From Actinomortierella ambigua (lineage: Eukaryota > Mortierellomycota > Mortierellomycetes > Mortierellales > Mortierellaceae): a stretch of 64,000 bases of DNA. Positions 9,063-18,308 of this stretch are shown in pieces. Numbering within the stretch: position 1 is the first letter of the stretch; each line of letters starts with the position of its first letter. The stretch lies in contig JAAAJB010000048.1 of assembly GCA_016098155.1 (NCBI GenBank), forward strand, positions 1 through 64,000, given 5' to 3'. The notes under the pieces are model-generated. The model saw nothing but the letters and a program-made list of their open reading frames with translations, searched no databases and was not told the DNA's origin. Both the position numbers and the translations under genes were made by a program.

Positions 9063-11276
9063 TCAATGGTGGTGTTGATTGGCGTTCCTGAGCATGGGTA
9101 AAAGGTCCAAGCCCTTGAGCTCTTGCTCATGCAGCTGGATGTAATCAATCAGATCTTGTTCTGTTACTAGAAGGCCAAACTGCAGGAGACCCAGGAACGA
9201 GCGCTCCATGGTGTTGATATCTGCAAGGGTATAATAGCCGTTCGTAATGGAGGCAAATGTTCGATTCAGGCCCGAGCCGTCTTCGTGCAGAAACTATATG
9301 ATGTCAGAGGGAGGGGGAAGCGACGGTTAGCGCAATGTTACGCAGCAACAATGTTACGCAGCAACGCATTAGACTTGTAATCGTAGTAAATGAAAAGGGG
9401 GGCGATTTGCAGTTTCTAGCTTTGGCATGTAGTACCCATGAGCACCGGCCCAATGGCTTTGTTGGCCGATTTTCCGTTCATATCCGTTGCTCCACATGGC
9501 CAAAATAAATAAAATAAAATAAAACAATAGATGGCTATCATCCCCTCACCCATAGAGCTTTTTCTCTTGCGTTTTACCCAGATCACAACAGTACCATGCA
9601 TCCTCCCCTCCCCGCTCTCTCTCTCTCTCTCTCTGTCCATCATAGCATTCATTTTCCATTTCCCCCTTCCATCTAACTTTTTTTTTTGTCCATGTAACGT
9701 AGGAAATTGAATAATATCTCAAAAAGTACAAAAGTCCAGCTTCGCCCGCCATGCTCGACACCATAGACGGAGGGGATGCATGCGCTTCATGAGAAGGTTA
9801 AATGATGTTGTTTGCAATCCGATCCCTTAACACACTTTCTCCGCTATGTTGGGGAGGAGATGGGAGGGAAAAGAGGGTGTACTCTTTTGTTGGTAGAGAC
9901 AGGGGGGAGGGCGGGGGCGACATTTTTTTTTTGACGCTGCTGACCGATAAAAGGTGTGAAAAGCCCACGGAAGTACTTGGTACTGTCGAGGAGTTGGGAC
10001 GAACCAGCCAACTTTCATTCTTTTTTTAATCCAATCTTCTCCAAAAAAAAAACAAGTTGTCCATACAATCGCATCAAAAAAAAAAAAAGAGGAAATTGCT
10101 CGCTTGAGAGGTAAACAGTTCAAGGACACGGCAAAAGGATACGATGGCGAGATAGATAGAGAGAGAGGGAGAGAAAGAGAACAAAGGGCCAGATGGTTGC
10201 CAAGACAGCAAGATCATCCAAATCTTCCTTACCTTGGTTGCAGCTAACAGAGCTGAGAGAAAGATGCGGAAGGGGGTATCAGGCTCGCCACGAGCCATAT
10301 TAGTGAGGACCTTTTTCAGACGCTCGACGTAGATCAAGGAGACAACGAGCGCAATCTCTGTCAAGGCGGCTCTCGTGTAGATTTCTCGAAGGAAATCTAT
10401 CAGGCTTGGGAGGTGCTGCTATTGTTGGTAGAGTTGTTGTCATTGTTGTTGCAGTTGCCAAGTAGTGGCCGAATTTAAAAAAACAGTATTGTTGATAGGA
10501 TGATGTTGACACCATGGTGCACGAGGAGGGTGGATATGTGTTCAAGTGAGTTGTTTGTGGTGGGTGGGGTGTTATTGTGGTTGCATGCATCCGGAAATGA
10601 AAAGAATATGTGGTTTAAAATAAGTAACAGGATTGAATTGCACGCCCAAAACCCTTTTGGTTGGGATATGAACTGGGAAGAAGGGAAGTAGAGAGCCATC
10701 GGGGTATTGCCCATATGGGATCCCTTTCCGCTCATTCCACGTCGTCCTTTGGCATTTGTTTACACAACATTAATGGAGCAGCAGGTCAGCAAATGAATGT
10801 TGATCCCTTACCCGTGAGCAGCTTGTCGGCGAAGCGCATGTTAGAACCGACCTCACAGAGTCCTCTGCAAGGGCTGTCACACCACGCCACGCCACACATT
10901 ACATCCCGCATGCCATCGAGCGGAAGAGCGACGAGGAGGAGTAGAACAAATGGGAAGGGGAGAAGAAGAGGAGAGAAGAGAGAGGGTGAGAATGCATTCA
11001 TACATGGCCATGACCAGTCAATCAGTTGGTCTGCAGATGTTGGAGCTACAATATATTGAATGTCCAACGTCTCTCGTTTGTACGACAGGGTTGGATTGGG
11101 CCGTTCGCTTCGCGCTCCCAAAAAGTGCAAGTCTGTCTCCCTCTCCCTCTTTCAGATCTTGGCCTACCTATTAGTGCCTCGGGGCACGATGAGCCTGTGG
11201 TGCTGGAGCTTGCATCCGAACTGGAGCTCATGGAGGATAACGTAGAGGATTTGCTGTTCCGCGGAGCACTGTTCAT
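9063..11276 (-). CDS. Pho80/Pcl-type cyclin-domain protein
   Basis: Exons on the minus strand: 11276-11168, 10864-10812, 10415-10233 (or from 10418) and 9293-9063. Frame closes across all junctions to about 191 residues. Exon 1 encodes a serine-rich start (MNSAPRNSKSSTLSS). Exons 3 and 4 hold the cyclin fold: LPSLIDFLREIYTRAAL, then LVVSLIYVERLKKVL, FRIFLSALLAATKF, and TLADINTMERSFLGLLQFGL, the LExxFL helix typical of cyclins of the Pho80/Pcl class, which pair with a Pho85-like kinase. The third intron is about 940 bases and rich in simple repeats. Exons 3-4 are firm. Exons 1-2 rest on phase matching and are less sure. It could be a different cyclin subclass, since the whole fold is short and ends soon after the fifth helix. 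Confidence 0.78.
9619..9634. repeat. (CT)n microsatellite in the cyclin intron
   Basis: An uninterrupted CT run of about 20 bases inside the 940-base intron. Confidence 0.8.
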
Positions 11277-13582
11277 GGCGGTCGAAGAGAAAATCAAGGG
11301 GAGGGAAGTGGGAGGAGTAGGGGAACACGGGTTGTTGACACAAAGGGACCGGGGAGGTGAGAGAAACACGCACACACGGAACAGAGGGGCGTATGAAGGA
11401 GAGCGCGCACGCGGAGAACGAGTGAAAAGAGAGATGGGGAGGAACCCTTTGCTGCAATGCAAAATGCACGGGCAGGAATAGCCGTTCGAGGGAAACAGGG
11501 ATGGGAGTAATTTTCTTTCTCGATGCGGGTTCGTGCTCGAGAGACAAAGTTGAACGGGTCCTGAGCACAGGGAGCTGAGCAGAGGCACAAGAGACAAGGT
11601 GTGCGTGTGTGTGTAAGAGTGGTAGGGGGGGAGGGGAGAGGAGAGGGAGGGCGGGGGTGGGGAGGGGAAAAAGAATGAAAAAAAAGAGTACAGAACAAAA
11701 GAAAAAAAGGTTGACCGCCATGGGCAATTGGACAATCTTTATATACCCAAGATGGGCGGCCACGCATTTTTTTTCCCTGATTGCACTTCCAACGGCCCAA
11801 GAAGGAGAAGATGGAGGTAACTAAGATTGGGCGGTTGAAAAGGCGGGTACAATCATAAGTGGCTCGTCAACGCACACATCCATTCACACACACACTCATA
11901 CACATACACACACTCTCTCTCTCTCGCTCTCTCTCTGTCACTCTCTCACTGCTCTTTCTGCCGGTGCAGAGACAGACAGACAGACAGACAGACAGCCAGA
12001 CAGACAGACAGACAGACAGACGCACAAGATCTGGCTCTCTTTCTCCCCCTCACCCAATCACCTACTCTCTCACTCTCCCTTCTCTCTCACTCTCCTCTCT
12101 TTCTCCCTCTCTCCCTCTCTCCCTCTCTCTCCCTCTCTCTCTCTTTCTGCCCATGTCTCTGATGATCGATGCACGCGATGAGGTACCTTTTTTACCTTTT
12201 AGTACAATCTGGAGATCTTCTGGAGTGGAGCATAGTATATGGGCATCGTCCATTTATCGGTGACCCGATGTGGAAGCGAATGAAAAGGAGGCGCCCCAAT
12301 GCCCTCTTCTTCTTTCAAATCGATCCCCTCGTTTGGTGGCTGTGAATCGCCTCACTTCCTCTCCTACTCGCATCCACCTGCCAAACGCTCTTTCGGACTG
12401 CATCCAGGTCACCCATCATCCACCGCGTCTTCTTCTTCTTCTTCTTCTTCATCTTCTCCTTCATCTTCTCCTCCTCCCTCCCTCGCTATGTATGTATCCC
12501 TCCGCGTGCATACGCAACCCACACACACCCTCTTTTCGCTTTCTGTTTGCCTATCAGCCTCAATCGTCATTGGCACATGCTTTCTGTCTCTGTCTTTCTC
12601 TCTCTCGCCCTCTCTCTCTCTCTTTCTCTCTCGTTTCTCGCTTGCCTCATGCCTTGTCTCTTCAACCAAGGGGAGGTAGGTGTAGGGGCTAAACGAGCAG
12701 GAACCACAGGGCACCTGCGGGGTTGGGCAAGTGTAACCGCCTACGAGAGAGAGAGAGAGAGAGAGAGCGAGTGGTTTGCTCGTTTCCTATCTGTGCTTTG
12801 CAACAGCAATCTCTCACCTCCCCCCCTCCCTTCCCTCCCTTCCCTACTCTCGCCTGCTCTCTGCAGCATATCGTACAGCACCTAGAAGAGTCTTTGAGTC
12901 TCTCATCACCTCTCACCAATGTGTTCCTGAACAGACTGTGCAAAAGAGAGAAAGACTGAGAGAGACAGTGTGAGAGAGTGTGTGTGAGCAAGAGAGTGAG
13001 CCAGTGAGAGATGGAGAGAGAGAGAGAGCATTGACTCGAGCCCACAGCGCTGGATGGGGTGGCGAGCACGCCGTTTTTCATCCCTCCCCTTTCTTGCTTC
13101 TGTTGTCCTACATGGTCATTGCGCGATGCCTTCTATTTCCCAGCGAACTGCCCAGATCTGCCAGATGCTGCTGACCAAATACATAATCAAAACGACATGC
13201 ATGTTATGCAAGGCTAACCGGTAAGCTCTGTGCAGCTCTCTCTCTCTTTCTCCCTCCCTCTCCATCACTCCTTCTCTCACTTTCTCTCCTCACTCACACA
13301 CACACTCTCTCTCTCCAGCTCTCTTCGCTCTTTCACCTTCTCTCTTGGCAGCATGGCTGAATTTTTCGCGCTTTCGCGGTCATCCAAAGATGAGAAAGTT
13401 CAATGTTTCGAAATCTGTACGCCCTCCTCCGCTCATCTTAGTTGGTCTCTGCCCCCCCCCCACGCCCCCAACCCATCCCTCCATATTTTATATAACCGTT
13501 CTAAAGGGGTACATCTCCTGTTTGATCGACAGCTTTGAAAAAGATTATGTTTATGCAAATTCAACGTCCAGCACATGACCGA
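11277..13582. other. microsatellite-rich intergenic region
   Basis: This region is between the 5' end of the cyclin gene and the 3' end of the gankyrin gene. It holds CA/CT tracts (11880-12160), a TTC tract (about 12428-12450), GA tracts (12747-12770, 13013-13030) and many T- or C-rich runs. Long open frames on both strands here are made of low-complexity serine/leucine or arginine/glutamate strings and lack any family resemblance, so I do not call them genes. GTATATAAAG read on the minus strand near 11735-11745 may be a TATA box of the cyclin gene. Confidence 0.6.
11968..12020. repeat. (CAGA)n tetranucleotide microsatellite
   Basis: About 12 units of ACAG/CAGA with one interruption (CCAGA), between a CT-rich block upstream and another downstream. 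Confidence 0.85.
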
Positions 13583-14997
13583 TCATTCAGCACCATGGCC
13601 ATGGCGCTGCAAAAAGGCTCGAACATTAGGTGAAGCATAATCAAGAGGCGTCTTGGATTCACCGTTAGCGCGGTCGACGTCCGCACCTGCCTCAATGAGA
13701 ACTAATGCGGTTTCCCCGTGTTCTTCTTGACAAGCCAAATGCCTAGTAATGATAACAAACAAAACGGCACAGCGTGCAGAAACAAACACACATACACACA
13801 CAAACACAGGGTCAGTGCTAATCTATCACAGCACCTTATCAACTGTCTCGCTTGCTGTGTGGTCCACTCTCCAGGGAAAGGGGGGTGGGGATGGAGGGAG
13901 AGAGGGGGAGGGAGGGAAGAGAAGACCAGGGTCTCCTCTCCATTATGCAATAAGTAGATTATAACACGTACAGTGGAGTGTTGCGCACCGAGTCGGGCGT
14001 GTTGAGTCGGGACTTTTTCTCAATTAACAGTTTCACAAGCGCGGTCGCACCTTTGGCTGCAGCGCGATGCCTATTGGAGGTGCGTGGTGGTGGGAACAAA
14101 GCAAGTATGAAGATAAGCAAAACTGTTCGCTCCTTCCTGTCCCCCCCCCAACATCTCTAGACAACTTGGTTTGGAATGGGGCTCAAACATACATTGCAGT
14201 CTGCTTGCGATTATCCTGTACATTGGGATCGGCACCTTGGTCTAAGAGTTCCCTAGCAATCTCGACGTGACCCTTGGACACCGCATAGAGCCTTTGATTT
14301 TGTTCAGTCTATGACAATAACGCACTTGGCCTATTTGCCTACATGTAGTCCCCAGAGAGAAGAAGGAACACGCCCTCCACTTACAATGCAGTCGTCCCTG
14401 TCTCCGTCGTAACATTCACATCTGCACCCTTGCGGAGTAAAGCCTGTACAATCTCAAGACTCCCAACAGAGGCTGTACCCAGATCTATTAGTAATTCACC
14501 CCATCATGATTTGTACGTGACCATTCTCGTGGCTAAGAGGCTATCAATACCTGCAATGTGCAAAGGTGTCCATTCGCTCTATAGATAGAGTGAAATAGGA
14601 AGGGGTCAGGCGTTGCGCGTCACTATGCCGACAATCGAGAGAGAGAGAAGTACACGTTCAATACCTCATCCTTCTCGTTCACAGGGGCTCCGTTCTCGAG
14701 AAGAAACTCGACAATGTCAAGATGCTTGCCTGAGGCTGCAATTCCCTCAAAGAAAAAAAAAAGAAAAAAAAGAGCAAAGAATAGGTGAGGAAGAGTAGAA
14801 AACTTGTAAGCGCCAGACTTGCGTCAACATCGTTCATCCTGCTTGAGGCCCCCCCTGTTGCCTTTACCAGCCCAGTGGAGAGCCTGGCGCTCGTCCTCGT
14901 CTTTCTTAAAGACAGCATTCTTGTCCTCTTGGACAATGCTCTGAACTTGGTCGAGCTTGCCTTCGAATGCAGCAGTTTGAATAGAGATGGCCCTCAT
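13583..14997 (-). CDS. NAS6: gankyrin-like 26S proteasome assembly chaperone (PSMD10/Nas6)
   Basis: Seven exons on the minus strand: 14997-14868, 14735-14665, 14578-14551, 14472-14385, 14291-14193, 14070-13972 and 13742-13583. All phases close, giving 224 residues against 226 in human gankyrin and 228 in yeast Nas6. The protein is a row of ankyrin repeats with the usual signatures: ALHWAASGKHLDIVEFLL, WTPLHIAASVGSLEIVQALL, LYAVSKGHVEIARELL, TAMHRAAAKGATALVKLL, TPLHLACQEEHGETALVL and TPLDYA. The AMHRAAAKG repeat is diagnostic of gankyrin. The protein holds the Rpt3 ATPase during assembly of the regulatory particle. Exons 5 and 6 are each exactly 99 bases, one 33-residue repeat. Exon 3 has only 28 bases. 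The acceptor of exon 5 (ATCAAAG) is weak. An upstream in-frame ATG at 15039 is less likely as the start. Confidence 0.92.
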
Positions 14998-15579
14998 GGT
15001 GTTGCAATGACAACAGTCGTGCAAGTTGAAACGCTCCATGTACCAAGGATTGTGTACGTGAAGCGATGTATGTACGTGACATTAGATCTTTCAAGTTTAG
15101 AGAAAAAATTTATTGCATCAAATTCCATCGATAACCATGGTTTTATCAGCGGGATCGTCAAAAGGCGAGGTTTATTGCGCTTGGGGCCCTTCTCGGTTGA
15201 GAGGTGGATGACACCTCAACAAAGTGAGCTTCAGCCAACAAAAACCCGCCATTGTCTCTTGTGCCACCCACTATGCTGTGCATAAATGTCAGGGAGCAAA
15301 TTGACGTCAGGAAGCACCCATCAGGGCGTTCATTAGGCTATGATTGCAATGATTATCTCATACCACGAAGCCCCAATAGTGGACGTGCTAACTTCTTTGG
15401 CATGTTTGGCGGCATTTTTCTTTGACGTGGGGCACCGTTGGATCATGTTGAGGTCGTGGACTGCAAAATTGAGAACTACAAAAAATAAAGCCAGCGAGGA
15501 AGGATGAAGAAGGCTTTGACAGAAGTGGTAGTGCTCGTTAAACCACTACGGAGCACCCGACCTTGAAAGCCCTTGATGT
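14998..15579. other. intergenic
   Basis: Upstream of the gankyrin gene. I see no gene and no clear promoter motif. Confidence 0.5.
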
Positions 15580-15963
15580 TCACTTCTGCTGATTGGTTTT
15601 GGCTCGTGGAGAATACTGCATGGTTTGTGTGAGAAGAGCGTGACCAAGGGGCAATAGGCCAAACCTTAATTCTGCAGCAATGCCAGGTGTTGACAAGTAA
15701 CGAAAGATAAGATCGCGAACGTCTTCGTGAACATCACCATGAGCAACATCAAGAACGACATCATGAATTGGCCCACTCGATGTTTTTCTGGCAGTGATCA
15801 ACAACTCTTTTTTTTCGACTGTACTATCTTGAACAAGACGTGAAATGAAGCCACCATCACAGGCATGCCTGCCACCTTCCCTACCCCTAATATAATGCAT
15901 CTCCACAGAGGGCACAAGAGTGGTGTAAGAACTGAACGCAAGCAATGCAAGTTTTGGGCTCAT
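15580..15963 (-). CDS. hypothetical protein, possibly secreted (127 aa)
   Basis: An unbroken frame from ATG to stop with a moderately hydrophobic start (MSPKLALLAFSSYTTLVPSV) that could be a weak signal peptide, a basic/acidic middle and an amphipathic end (LIFRYLSTPGIAAELRFGLL). It is not low-complexity, unlike most spurious frames here. I know no homologue and see no introns or TATA box. It may be a gene, a gene remnant or chance. Confidence 0.3.
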   Translation of the reverse strand: MSPKLALLAFSSYTTLVPSVEMHYIRGREGGRHACDGGFISRLVQDSTVEKKELLITARKTSSGPIHDVVLDVAHGDVHEDVRDLIFRYLSTPGIAAELRFGLLPLGHALLTQTMQYSPRAKTNQQK

Positions 15964-16147
15964 CTACGTGGGCCAATGAGATTTTACGTCGCCTGGAGGA
16001 TGCCTATGCCTCCTTGGTGTAGTACTTTTGATTGAAAAGATAGTGGGGTGGCTGCGTTCAGAGCATCGAGCCTTGGTCCATTTGTACCACATCAGTTTAC
16101 TGAGCCTACGACAAGGGAAGATCAATTTGAGATTAGTAACCTTATCG

Positions 16148-16179
<32 letters not shown>

Positions 16180-16186
16180 CGGCGCA
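15964..16186. other. intergenic with poly-T tract
   Basis: A T run of about 25 bases (16149-16173) directly upstream of the TATA box of the next gene. Such poly-dT tracts in fungal promoters exclude nucleosomes. Confidence 0.55.
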
Positions 16187-16194
16187 TATAAAAA
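16187..16194 (+). promoter_or_regulatory. TATA box of the secreted beta-propeller gene
   Basis: TATAAAAA, 104 bases upstream of the ATG at 16291, preceded by the poly-T tract and followed by a C/T-rich leader. Confidence 0.65.
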
Positions 16195-16290
16195 CGTTCC
16201 ATTGTCAGTCAATTCCAATCCATTCCTATCTTTTATCCCCCCCCCTACAACCCCATTCCTTACCACCTCCCCTCAAAACTCACCCTCCCG

Positions 16291-17334
16291 ATGCGCGCCA
16301 CTCTAGCAATTGTAGCCCTCTTGTTCTCTGCTGCCGTGCAAGCCGACCGTACGGCAAAGGACGGCTCCACAACATACCCTGGCGTGAAGAAGCTGATTGG
16401 ATCGATCGAAGGCGCCTCTGTTGATGCTGCTGGCCGATTTTACGCAGTGGATCAGCAGCGGTTCGTCGATTTGCAGACGGGCACCATCCTGTTCGACACC
16501 GTTGCCTCTGGACTGCCAAACACCACGTTCCTCGCCGCATCCCGTGGTCTGAGGAACGGCAACTTCCTTGTCGGAGACGCTGGCGACCACAAGGTTTATG
16601 AGATCGTGCGCGGTCACAAGGGCAAGCCGCGTGTGCGCTTCCAGAGCACCGAGTGGCTGCAGCCGAACGACATTACCCTCTCGGGCGACGGCAAGCGTGC
16701 GTATTTCTCGGGCATGCGGTGGTCAGAGTACAAGGGCGACGCATGGTATGCTCTTGGACGGGGCCCGCTGACACGCATCACAAAGGAGACCAACCGCCCT
16801 GGCGTCTCGCTCGAGCGTATTAACGGCATCGAGTTGTCCGGTGATGGACGCCGCCTGTTTGCGACATCTGCCCGTAACGAGGTGATCAATGGAGCTCAGA
16901 AGCCACAGTCCGCTCAAGTCTGGGCCCTTGATCTGGACGCCGCCGGCAGGCCGGTGAAGGGCGCCAAGTGGCGCATGATGATCGACCTCTACGCCGCCGT
17001 CGGCAAGAAGGCGTCGCTCAAGTCTGGGCTGGACCCGGATGGTATGCGACTGGACTCGAAGGGTATCATGTACTCTACCCTTTACGATCACGGCGCAGTC
17101 TTGGCATGGGACACGAACGGCCGGCGTGGCAAGCGCGTCGAGCTCATCAAGCTCCCCACCATCTATGCGCCAACGAACCTTGAGATGGGAGGCAAGGATG
17201 GCCGGACGCTGGTCGTCGTCGGTATCTGCAAAAAGAAGAATGGCGAAAAGGACGAGACGGCTTGCGTCGACACGATCCGTGTGCCTAACCCGGGACGTGC
17301 CATTACCGGTCTTCGCCGGAGATCCCGCAAGTAG
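16291..17334 (+). CDS. secreted SMP-30/gluconolactonase-like beta-propeller protein (347 aa)
   Basis: A single exon with GC-rich, strongly biased codon use, which suggests high expression. Residues 1-18 are a signal peptide ending AVQA. The rest shows the repeats of a six-bladed propeller: GASVDAAGRFYAVDQ, RNGNFLVGDAGDHKVYEI, WLQPNDITLSGDGKRAYFSG, INGIELSGDGRRLFAT and LDPDGMRLDSKGIMYSTLYD. The PNDI, NGI and DPDGM motifs correspond to the metal/active-site loops of SMP-30-type lactonases and strictosidine-synthase-like proteins. Those enzymes hydrolyse sugar lactones or esters with a divalent metal; the substrate here is unknown. The C-terminus is very basic (LRRRSRK). No neighbouring gene points to a pathway. 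Confidence 0.8.
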   Translation: MRATLAIVALLFSAAVQADRTAKDGSTTYPGVKKLIGSIEGASVDAAGRFYAVDQQRFVDLQTGTILFDTVASGLPNTTFLAASRGLRNGNFLVGDAGDHKVYEIVRGHKGKPRVRFQSTEWLQPNDITLSGDGKRAYFSGMRWSEYKGDAWYALGRGPLTRITKETNRPGVSLERINGIELSGDGRRLFATSARNEVINGAQKPQSAQVWALDLDAAGRPVKGAKWRMMIDLYAAVGKKASLKSGLDPDGMRLDSKGIMYSTLYDHGAVLAWDTNGRRGKRVELIKLPTIYAPTNLEMGGKDGRTLVVVGICKKKNGEKDETACVDTIRVPNPGRAITGLRRRSRK

Positions 17335-18308
17335 TTTGTTCCATAGCCATTAGCTTAATGTTATTTCTCCATGCCCCCTCCCCCTTTTTTTAGAAGAAAA
17401 AAAAAGCCCTAGAAAGTTTCATGTTTGTATTGTCTCATCCTCATCCCCCTTTGCTCCGAGTAGCTCCATGGTACGGTACATACACGCCGCAAAAAGGCTA
17501 TTTCTGATATCCTTGGGGGAATTCCAAGAAAATTTTGGCCAAAATCTTGACCGTCTAGGAGAAAAGAAAAGAAAAAAAGGCTAGAGGACGCTCTTCCTCA
17601 CATATTCCAATGGTTGGCATGTGTATGTTTTATTTTTCCTGCTGGATGCAGCTGATAAGTATCGCTCACCATCTTTCATTTACAGTTTGCGTTCATGCGC
17701 GATAAAGCCCTTGTGATACCGTTGCGCCATTTTCGAGAAGAGTCTCCTTCTCGGAAAATATTGATGCGGTCCGAAACTTGTAGGATCTTTACGATGGCGA
17801 GCCTCCTTTGTTTGTTTTGTTTAGCTTCTGCTGAACGCGCTAAAGGTGACACGCGTACAATCCTGGACTATGTATGTAGGAGTGATGTTGTCGCCAAGGA
17901 AGCCTCTTTTGCTCATTCATTTTCCGTACCTCCATTGTATCGCAATTACACAAAGTTCGATTTTGTCTACACCAGCTTTCTACCTCACCAACTCGAGTAG
18001 TCTTCACTAGCGTGGTTCTTGTTTGAGCACTGACCATATGCTTGCTTGTACATATCAAAGGCGGTAACCCTGTCCGGAGTTTTGTGTTCTCCACAGAACA
18101 CAGGGATCCGGGACTGTCTTTGAGGGGCCTTTTTTCCTTTGGATTTTGAACTTTATATTTTCACCTTGTCACAGGTTGAGCACACACACATAAACTCTCA
18201 CTCACATACACAGACAGCCACTCACCCTGACACAAGTACACAGCCTCTCACCAGTGTGAACTGTTTCTACCAACTCTCGCTTAGCGTTTCTCCTCGATTC
18301 TATTGTCC
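17335..18308. other. intergenic
   Basis: Downstream of the propeller gene and upstream of the next gene. A frame at 17695-18000 (101 codons, with an internal MASLLCLFCLASA that looks like a signal peptide) is intact but has no other support. CA-rich repeats lie at 18180-18240 in the likely 5' leader. Confidence 0.45.

Noticed and set aside
9340..9372. ATGTTACGCAGCA repeated, resembling the start of a bacterial gentamicin-resistance cassette
   Set aside because: The match is confined to a short 16-base tandem duplication inside an intron. No coding continuation follows, so contamination or a cassette is not supported.
12299..12480. TCT/TTC repeats considered as a CRISPR-like array
   Set aside because: The units are trinucleotides without spacers; it is a plain microsatellite in a eukaryotic genome.
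11294..12692. Open frames of 100-230 codons on both strands
   Set aside because: They are low-complexity Ser/Leu/Pro or Arg/Glu strings generated by CT/GA microsatellites, with no family resemblance.
13780..13806. CA-repeat-coded N-terminus joined to the last gankyrin exon
   Set aside because: The open frame upstream of 13742 is intron sequence; splicing at ACTAG restores the ankyrin repeat TPLHLACQ.
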